Positions 57,545 to 64,000 of a DNA stretch of 64,000 bases are shown piece by piece (within the stretch, counting starts at the first letter, position 1; every line of letters begins with the position of its first letter). The notes beneath the pieces are model-generated. The model did no database searches. It saw nothing but the letters and a program-made list of their open reading frames with translations, and was not told the origin of the DNA. Source of the DNA: Epiperipatus broadwayi (taxonomy: Eukaryota; Onychophora; Udeonychophora; Euonychophora; Peripatidae); NCBI GenBank assembly GCA_028023455.1, contig JAQFVV010000012.1:13036364-13100363 (forward strand). Direction: 5' to 3'. The translations under genes were made by a program, and so were the position numbers.

Positions 57545-58239
57545 TACATATATATACAAATGCCCGAATGAGCTACAATCCAATCTTCCCTTAATCTACA
57601 ATAGTACAGTAAAACAAAGTACCTTCACTGCATCACAAGCTTATAAACCTTCAGAGAGCCACTTAAGGTGCTTTGAAATCATATCAAGACCCGTGTGGTC
57701 TGTTTTAACTCTAGTCAGCTGGATTCACCTACAGGTGCTGAAAACCTGGGATCACGGTTGGAAAAAAAGAACAGCACTCAAGAAAAGCTGCAGGAAAAAA
57801 CCTCGAGTTATTTTGCCTGCTCTTATATATTCTCATGTTCGATTTCCCGTTCTTATCTCTTATCCTTTGGAGTATTAACACTGCTGCTCACTTATTTCTC
57901 ATGTTCGAAGTCTTGTTCTCTTCTCTTCTTTTCTGGAGTATTAGCACTGTTGCTCCCTTCTTTCCCAGATGTGCAAAATGAATTCGTTTGGTTATCAGTT
58001 CTTTTGGTAATCCGGTCTGGTAAAACAACATATCCGTAATTATTTAATTTAGTTAATAGTTTGGCATTATTAATTATTTGTAAGGTATACACTTCGATTA
58101 AATTACCTTTATTTCACTTTAATATTTTGGACTCTATATACATTTCCCCCATTTATATAACTGTTAAATATTTATTACTTAATGTGTGTGTGCCTTTACT
58201 GGCTCTAATATAATTTACATATGTATAACACATCTCCTC

Positions 58240-59027
58240 TTACTCCAGAAAGATTATTGCTTAATGGCAAGCACTATATAGTCATTTAATTTGTACAGCT
58301 TCCGGATTTGCCATTTTGGTCTGGGTGTATATTTTTGCATTTCGTCCAGCTTTGATCTCAATGTTGTATTACTTTCACTATTTGCCAGCACTGCGAATGA
58401 CTCCATTTGTCACTATCGTTTCACTTCTGTGGTTTGCTGCTCATCTAGCAATAACTCATTTGGAATATTCGGCAATGTTTACTCTTCTACAACTTGCTGC
58501 TGGACATGGTCATTGGGTGTTCTGTAGGTAGTGCCATCCTGTAGCCAAATGATTACTATTTGATGAGATAACAGTTTCATGATTATTCCCTCTACCCATT
58601 TCTTTTGTAGCATATCCTGGACCCAAACTTTATCCCCATTTATGATGGTATTCACATTTTTATTGCTGTTGTCATTTTCAACAGGGTCTGGGAGCAAAAA
58701 GGCTAATTTAATATGCAGTTTCCTGACCATCAACAATTTCTGCGGGTGATTTTCCCATGGCTGTTGATGGTGTTGAGTGTTATACGATTGTCTGATTTCT
58801 TGAGTGTTATACGATTGTCTGATTTCTTTAACACCTTTTTAATTATTTGGACTGCCTTTTCCATCAGACTGTTTGACTTTGTGTGGTATGGTAATAAGTA
58901 TGTGCCTGATGCCATTATCAAGAAAGTAGTTTTCTATCTCCCTAGTGATGAACACAGTTCCATTATCAGACATGATGGTTTCCAGTAACCTGTGACATAC
59001 AAACACAGCATTTAAAGTCTTAACCAT
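58240..59027 (-). pseudogene. Element D integrase, core end and C-terminal domain
   Basis: On the minus strand the segment LLETIMSDNGTVFITREIEN (59000-58930) carries the second catalytic Asp of the DDE core (S-D-N-G). DNGIRHILI follows, where the third catalytic Glu would stand a little further on. After a broken stretch, DKVWVQDMLQKKWVEGIIMK and a DGTTYRTPNDHVQQQ block (58680-58490) form the C-terminal DNA-binding domain typical of gypsy-type integrases. Beyond it, to the purine tract at 58232-58247, is untranslated or decayed sequence. Confidence 0.8.
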
Positions 59028-59680
59028 TTCAGTAGCAATTAAATATTTTACAAATCAACACTCTGTCCATTTTGAGAATGCATCTATATATGAGTAGTTT
59101 TCCATTTACAGGTCTAGCATGGTCTATGTGGATCCTTTGCCATGCCTTTATTGCTGCCAGCCATGATTTGTACACCTTAGCTATCATATTCATTTGTTTA
59201 ATATAACAAACATTTTTTGATATTTTGTTTGATGTTGACAGTTATTTTTGGCCTCCAGACATGGATGCGTTTGTTTGATGTTGACAGTTATTTTTGGCCT
59301 CCAGACATGGTTGCGAGCTAGTGCTTTGGCCCACACAAGTCCAGAGTGGCCATCATGAAATAAGTGCAATACTTGCTATCGACCTTCCATTTGTATCACG
59401 ACCTGGTCGCCCATCAATATGCATCCTTTACATATAGATAATTTAGTACGGTTTGCCAGAAAGCTGGATCAATGTATTGTGGCCTTGAAACTAGCCATCC
59501 ATTTCTGATCTATCCCATGAGTATCTGATGGCCTTGATGGGAGCTCGTCCAATTGGCTAAGCATTTGCTATTCAATACTTCTGAGTTTAGGGTATCAATA
59601 TAATTTATTGCTGCTTTCATCATTGATTGTTCTTGTTTGTCCACCATTCTAATGAAATTTTCATTATTAATTTGGATCCC
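59028..59680 (-). pseudogene. Element D integrase, zinc-binding domain and start of core
   Basis: Broken frames read, in order, ILMGDQVV; a hydrophobic-charged stretch ending HDGHSGLVWAKALARNHV; WRPKITVNIKQ; a C-x2-C-type remnant; and WQRIHIDHARPVNGKLL with IDAFSKW. These are the HHCC domain and the first part of the DDE core with its first catalytic Asp (H-I-D). A 46-bp tandem duplication (TTTGATGTTGACAGTTATTT at 59228 and 59274) lies inside the zinc-binding region and repeats the WRPKITVNIKQ codons. Confidence 0.75.
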
Positions 59681-59689
59681 AATTACTCT

Positions 59690-60800
59690 AAACCACTCTC
59701 TCTATATAATGGGAGTAATTTTATCATTAACAACACATTGAGGTAGATTCACTTTTTTTCCATTGTATTTAATTGGCACTTTAACCTAGCCTATTATTTT
59801 AAGTGTGTTACCATTTACAACTCTCGCTTTAATACTTGTTTTCACTAAAACAATCTCCACCTTATCGAAAGACAATTTTTTCCAATCTATCTGTGAAATT
59901 ATAGAAAATGCCGATCTGCTATCAATTTCCATTCCTATTTCTTTACCATAAATTTTTAGTTTAATCATAAACTGGCGTATACATTTAATGTCTAGATTTT
60001 TAATCATGTGGATAGTTGTCAGTTTCCCTCCCCTATTATGTGGCATAGGTGTATGATCTTTTATTTTTCCTTTGTCATCTTGTCTACAGACACATGACAA
60101 ATGACCTTTTTTGCCACATTTGAAATATGCTTCTTTCTGGCATTTGCATTCTCTTGAAAAATGGGCTGTTTTTCCACAACAGAAACAGATTATTTTCACA
60201 TTACTAGTATTTGTCTTTCTTGGGCTAAAGCTTCCTTTGTTCATTTTAAACACTCTCATTTTTGTACTTTCATCCGATTTTAATCTTTACGCTTGAGCCT
60301 GCTCCAATATCAGCTCATTGGCCATACCTTTTTTGATGGCCATTTTGTAACTTAGCTCAGTTTCTATGAGCAATTGTTGTCTGAGCCTATTGTCAGACAT
60401 GCCCCAAAGTAGCTGGTCCATTAAGGTTTCATCAATGAAATCATCATAGTAACAATCCTAAGCCAATTCTCTCAATGCCAAATTGTATTCATTAATGATT
60501 TTCTCACCACAAAGTTGCTTCCTATTTTGGAAAGTTAATCTAGCTATGAGACAAGAGGGACAGGGGTTAAAGTAATCATTCAACTTCTTGATCAATTCCT
60601 CATACTTGACCTTCTCGGGAAAAAGCACTTCAAAATTGTTATGGATAACCTCAATTGCTCTTTTCCCTCCAACACATTCGGGCCACTATTTTTCTCTTAT
60701 TATCTCAATCACCTTCAAGGTGAAAAAATTTTCGATCTGGGTTCTATATAATGGCCATTTAGACACGTGTTGGCATTGAATTCACCCAAGCTGTTCAACC
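59690..60800 (-). pseudogene. Element D gag with zinc knuckles and protease start
   Basis: The frame from about 60770 reads IENFFTLKVIEIIREK, then WPECVGGKRAIEVIHNNFEV, EELIKKLNDYFNPCPS, IINEYNLALRELA, DETLMDQLLWGMSDNRLRQQ and MANELILEQAQA, matching the capsid region of gypsy gag proteins. From 60259 to 59786 it is open for 157 codons: CFCCGKTAHFSREC is a full CCHC knuckle; the second, YFKCGKKGHLSCVC, has its first Cys changed to Tyr. MEIDSRSAFSIIS is the protease active site with D-S/T-G changed to D-S-R. It lies directly before the point where RT is missing. Two stops interrupt the capsid part. Confidence 0.85.
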
Positions 60801-60843
60801 CTAACGTTAACATGAAAGTTGTTTGGTGACTGTGCCACTTATT

Positions 60844-61675
60844 TGCTATGTCCCCAGCTACAACTGAGCAAACTGCAAATCCGAATAATTATTTTAAAGT
60901 AAAACAAACCAACCAATTAACATTAGATCTTTTATTAGGGCATAGTAATTACAAAACACAACAATTATGAGCAAATGATTAATATTCCCATCACCAACCC
61001 AATATACATATATATGCCCAAAATACAATCCAAACTTCCCTCAATCTACAATAGTACAGTAAAACAGTACCTTCACTGCATTATGAGCTTATAAACCCTC
61101 AGAGAGCCACTTAAGGCGCTTTAAAATCATATTAAAACCCGTGTGGTCTGTTTTAACTCTAGTTGGCTGGATTCACCTACAGGTGCCGAAAACCTGGGAT
61201 CAAAGTTGAAAAAAAGAACAGCACTCAAGAAAAGCTACAGGAAAAAGACCTCAGGAGTTATTTCACCTGCTCTTATATATTCCCACGTTCGAAGTCCCGT
61301 TCTCATCTCTTACCCTTTGGAGTAATTAACACTGCTGCTCAATTATTTCCCATGTTCGAAATCTTGTTCCTTCTCTTCCTTTCTGGAGTATTAACACCAC
61401 TGCTCCCTTATTTCCCAGGTGTGCAAAACAGATTTGTTTGGTTATCAGTTCTTTTAGTAATCCGGTCTGTTAAAACAACGCATCCTTAATTATTTAATTT
61501 AGTTAATAGTTTGGCTTTATTAATTATTTATAGGGTATAAGGTTTGATTTAATTACCTTTATTTCACTTTAATACTTTGAACTCTATATGCATTTCCCCC
61601 CATTTATATAACTGTTAAATATTTATTACTTAATGTGTGTGTGCCTTTACTGCCTCTAATTTACATATATATTGT
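60844..61675 (-). repeat. 5' LTR of element D
   Basis: Uninterrupted LTR of about 830 bp. It provides the empty site for the TA-flanked element. The right border is placed by alignment with the 58230 end (ATTTACATATGTATAACA against ATTTACATATATATTGT). Confidence 0.75.
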
Positions 61676-62597
61676 GCCCTTTTGTATGGGTCACCATCTA
61701 ATTTTTGTGCTAATCTATTAAAAATTTTAAATTTAAGATATATTTGAATATGTGATGTTAATTTTGCTTATGGTAATATTTCAAAAGGTTTAATTAAAGC
61801 AATCTATGAGTATTTGATATGTAAAATTGTGCTGATATTGAGAGAGACATTTTAAGTGATGATGATTATAATATATAGTTGGAAAAATGGCTATAATCAA
61901 TACTGCATGAATATATTTAATAAATAGGTATTTAAAGCTAAAAGTGTTTAAAAGACAAGTAAGATTAAATGCATATGTTTATTGTTGATAAAATAATATT
62001 ATAAAAGAATATAAATATTTTAATTATTGTAAGTACTTAAATAGAAGACTAATATTTGATTTTAATAATATTGGATAATTATTTTAAAATCTATTATAAT
62101 ATCTTATTTATTTAAAAAATATTTATTTTAAAAAATGCAATTGTTAGTTTATTTTTAGACGTTGATAAGCGTTTCTTGTGTTATAAAAAAAAACAGATGT
62201 TAGTTAGATATACACAAACATGCTTGGAAGTTATTTAGTAAAGTTGCAAAACTATTTTAAAAATCATGTTGTAAAATTTATAAATAATACGTGAGTTATC
62301 ACGAGATAAAAATAAAGATATTCAATGTAAAATATTAAATCTGATTTTAAAATATTGTTTTAAAAATATGACGTATAAAAAAATACTTAGTTTATTTAAA
62401 AATAATTTTATAAAAGTTAAAATTAAAATCAAGTAAAATAATATATTTTTTAAAAGTGTTTAATAGATTTAAATAAACGATAAAGATTATTTTAAAAATT
62501 TAATAATGTAATAAATATTAAATATTAAATAAGTCATTATTTATTTTTAATTTTGTGTTGTTGGTAAATATGTAAATAAGCCAGCAAAGTTGATTGT
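61676..62597. other. AT-rich non-coding DNA
   Basis: GTATGGGTCACCATCTAATTTTTGTGC just beyond element D is GC-richer and could be the edge of an older element. No gene is present. Confidence 0.4.
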
Positions 62598-62690
62598 TTA
62601 ATCTACCAATCAAATGGGAAGTTTCTTCCGGTATAAAAGCTCAGTTCAATTGTTAGGAGAGGACTTCGTGATTGAATTTTCAAGTTAATT
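62598..62690 (+). promoter_or_regulatory. Core-promoter-like cluster: CCAAT, TATAAAAG, initiator
   Basis: ACCAATCAAATGGG (about 62605) is followed by CTTCCGGTATAAAAGCTCAG (62626-62645), a strong TATA box 30 bp before a pyrimidine-A start context, then GC-richer GGAGAGGACTTCGTG. This arrangement is common in LTR U3-R borders and in host promoters. No downstream ORF is visible before the window ends. Confidence 0.45.
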
Positions 62691-64000
62691 GTGCTATTAG
62701 AAAAATAGCTAAGTAAATTTATAGACGCTCTAAAATCATTTTTAAAATTACAAGAGTGTCGTTATAAATAATCTATAAAAGTTTTAAATAATAGACATGC
62801 AGTGTTAATTTAAATTTTCCTATCAATCGTCTCTAAATTGAAGCTCAATTTACATGCAAATGGTCATGGGAACATCATATATAGTGAAAATATATCGGAA
62901 ACTTTATACTAGAAGTATGACAAACGCTGGATTAGTTCGGAAAATTACAAGATGGAGAAAAGTAGTATTTTGGACAGTATATAATTTTAAAAGCTAATTA
63001 CTATTGCTTATTAGAAAATAGATATTTTAAAGAATAAAATACTTCTTTATGAAGAAAGTATTTTTGCAAGCTATAAATTTGAATATATATCTTAAGTAAA
63101 GATATTAGAAATGAAAGTAGCTTTGAATACTTGCCTTGTTAAGTCTTTATGTTTAAAAGACTGAATGTTGATAATTTTAAAGGCAAGTCAATTGAAATAT
63201 AATTAGCTAAAAATCTTAATATAATGGGATTATTATATTGAAATAATTTAAACGCTGGCCGTTTTATAAATAAAGAAACTTATTCTTACCTGGATGTTTT
63301 GTTAAAAAAATGCGCAAGAAATATGTGGACGTCCCAGTTAATTTAAAATAATTAAATGATAATTTTTCATAAACTATAGACTAATTTAAAATAATAACTT
63401 TTGAATAATATTCTTAAAAGAACTAAAACAGGATCCTATAAACTATTTTAATTTGTTTTATTTCTTATGGAAAAATTAACTTTTATTTTGTTTAAAAAGA
63501 ACGTTTTCGTTTTTCATAAACTTTTAAAAAAAACACGTGATGGACCGGAAACAGGAAATGGTGTTCTAGTAAATGTGTACCTAGGATTTTTAAGAACTAT
63601 TATGGTTAAAAGAAAACATCGCTGGATTTATGTAATATAAATTCTGTTTATTTATTTAATATAAAATTTAAATATTATTAATCTATTAAAAAATAAGATA
63701 GGTACATTTCTTAAAATAGTAACTAAAAATAATATAATAATTAATTGCATAAGTTTATTTTATAATTAATATAAAACGTAATATGTTAAAGAATGATCGT
63801 ATGTGTAAATGTGAATTATTTTATGAAGCTGTAATTCCGAAGAATATTGGAAGATGGACTGTACATTAAATCATTATTGATGGTAAAAATTGTATAATAA
63901 TAATAATTTTAATGTATTTAATATGTTTTCTTTAGATCAACCGAATGATATGTTATTTTGAATGAATGTATGATTATTTTAAAAATACACACACATTATA
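62691..64000. other. AT-rich DNA with one splice-donor-like site on the minus strand
   Basis: On the minus strand ACATCCAG|GTAAGAATAAG (exon side from about 63292 upward) is a near-ideal donor. Further upstream on that strand lie two ETS-type sites (CCGGAAACAGGAAA complement at 63546-63558) and an E-box CACGTG (63535-63540). It could be a first, mostly untranslated, exon of a minus-strand gene. No start codon continues into it. Confidence 0.3.

Larger units (their letters stand above)
56218..58230 (-). repeat. 3' LTR of element D with nested insertion
   Basis: It matches the right LTR from TATGTCTCCAGCTACAGCTG through AATATTCCCTTCATC and, after the nested element, from ACATATATA...ATGCCCGAATGA through GTGTGTGTGCCTTTACT to the end. 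Shared features include CTAGTCAGCTGGATTCACCT against CTAGTTGGCTGGATTCACCT. Open frames at 57522-58039 are by-products of LTR sequence, not genes. Confidence 0.8.
56218..61675 (-). mobile_element. LTR retrotransposon D (Ty3/gypsy type), minus strand, degenerate
   Basis: Direct LTRs at 56218-58230 (3' LTR in element sense, lengthened by a nested element and a duplication) and about 60844-61675 (5' LTR). Read on the minus strand the LTR ends GACATAGCA, the same terminal string as element C, followed by AATAAGTGGCACAGTC, a likely primer-binding region similar to C's TTGGCACAGTC. A purine tract GGAGTAAGAGGAGATG precedes the 3' LTR. The internal region keeps gag, zinc knuckles, protease and integrase, but the reverse transcriptase is deleted. 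No matching target duplication was found, so one end may be rearranged. Confidence 0.8.

Noticed and set aside
57522-58039. Two overlapping plus-strand open frames of more than 110 codons
   Set aside because: They lie in LTR D in antisense orientation, and the equivalent frames recur in the other LTR (61143-61489). They show no domain.
1-64000. CRISPR array, tRNA or rRNA genes, bacterial operons
   Set aside because: No regularly spaced identical repeats with unique spacers, no complete tRNA cloverleaf and no rRNA core sequence were seen. The tRNA-like units belong to SINE or fold-back elements.

Overview
This is a very AT-rich (roughly three quarters A+T by eye) stretch of a eukaryotic, almost certainly animal, nuclear genome. 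There is no bacterial-style gene packing. It holds small exons with GT-AG borders, introns of up to about 20 kb, and layered transposable elements: Ty3/gypsy-type LTR retrotransposons, LINE remnants, tRNA-related SINEs, hAT relics, TA-flanked inverted-repeat elements and fold-back elements. I cannot name the species. Low GC plus this element mix would fit several AT-rich invertebrate groups.

Host gene. One minus-strand gene runs through the window. Six small exons (50702-50771, 29934-30032, 22253-22334, 22133-22161, 9795-9854, 9449-9517) have consensus donors and acceptors, and their reading phases agree at every junction. They encode a continuous stretch of about 136 residues rich in Glu, Lys, Gln and Leu, typical of a long coiled-coil protein. 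A possible seventh exon lies at 6815-6943. Neither end of the gene can be assigned.

Repeats, left to right. 1-9 kb: a SINE copy, the end of a hAT transposase, and a 223-bp inverted-repeat element. 10.9-12.0 kb: a 1.08-kb TA-flanked inverted-repeat element (copy 1). 12.4-12.7 kb: a fold-back. 13.2-20.4 kb: LTR element A, whose 5' LTR was later split by a LINE and by a composite fold-back. 22.8-28.7 kb: tandem repeats, a small AT-rich ORF and two LINE relics, one carrying a MITE. 30.9 to about 37.3 kb: LTR element B with a 1.7-kb insertion in its reverse transcriptase. 37.9-46.1 kb: LTR element C with a 931-bp fold-back in its 5' LTR, a 2.3-kb interruption in gag and a palindromic SINE in its 3' LTR. 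54.5-54.9 kb: a hAT MITE. 56.2-61.7 kb: LTR element D on the minus strand, whose 3' LTR carries copy 2 of the TA-flanked element.

No mobile element looks able to move itself: every protein remnant has stops, frameshifts or missing catalytic residues, and C and D lack most of the reverse transcriptase region. Elements A, B and C lie in the introns antisense to the host gene. The insertions can be ordered in time, because several sit inside LTRs whose partner LTR preserves the empty site. The least explained items are the two TA-flanked elements sharing an internal hairpin, the fold-backs with tRNA-like cores, three hammerhead-like motifs, and the 1.7-kb insertion in B that carries promoter-like and splice-like signals.
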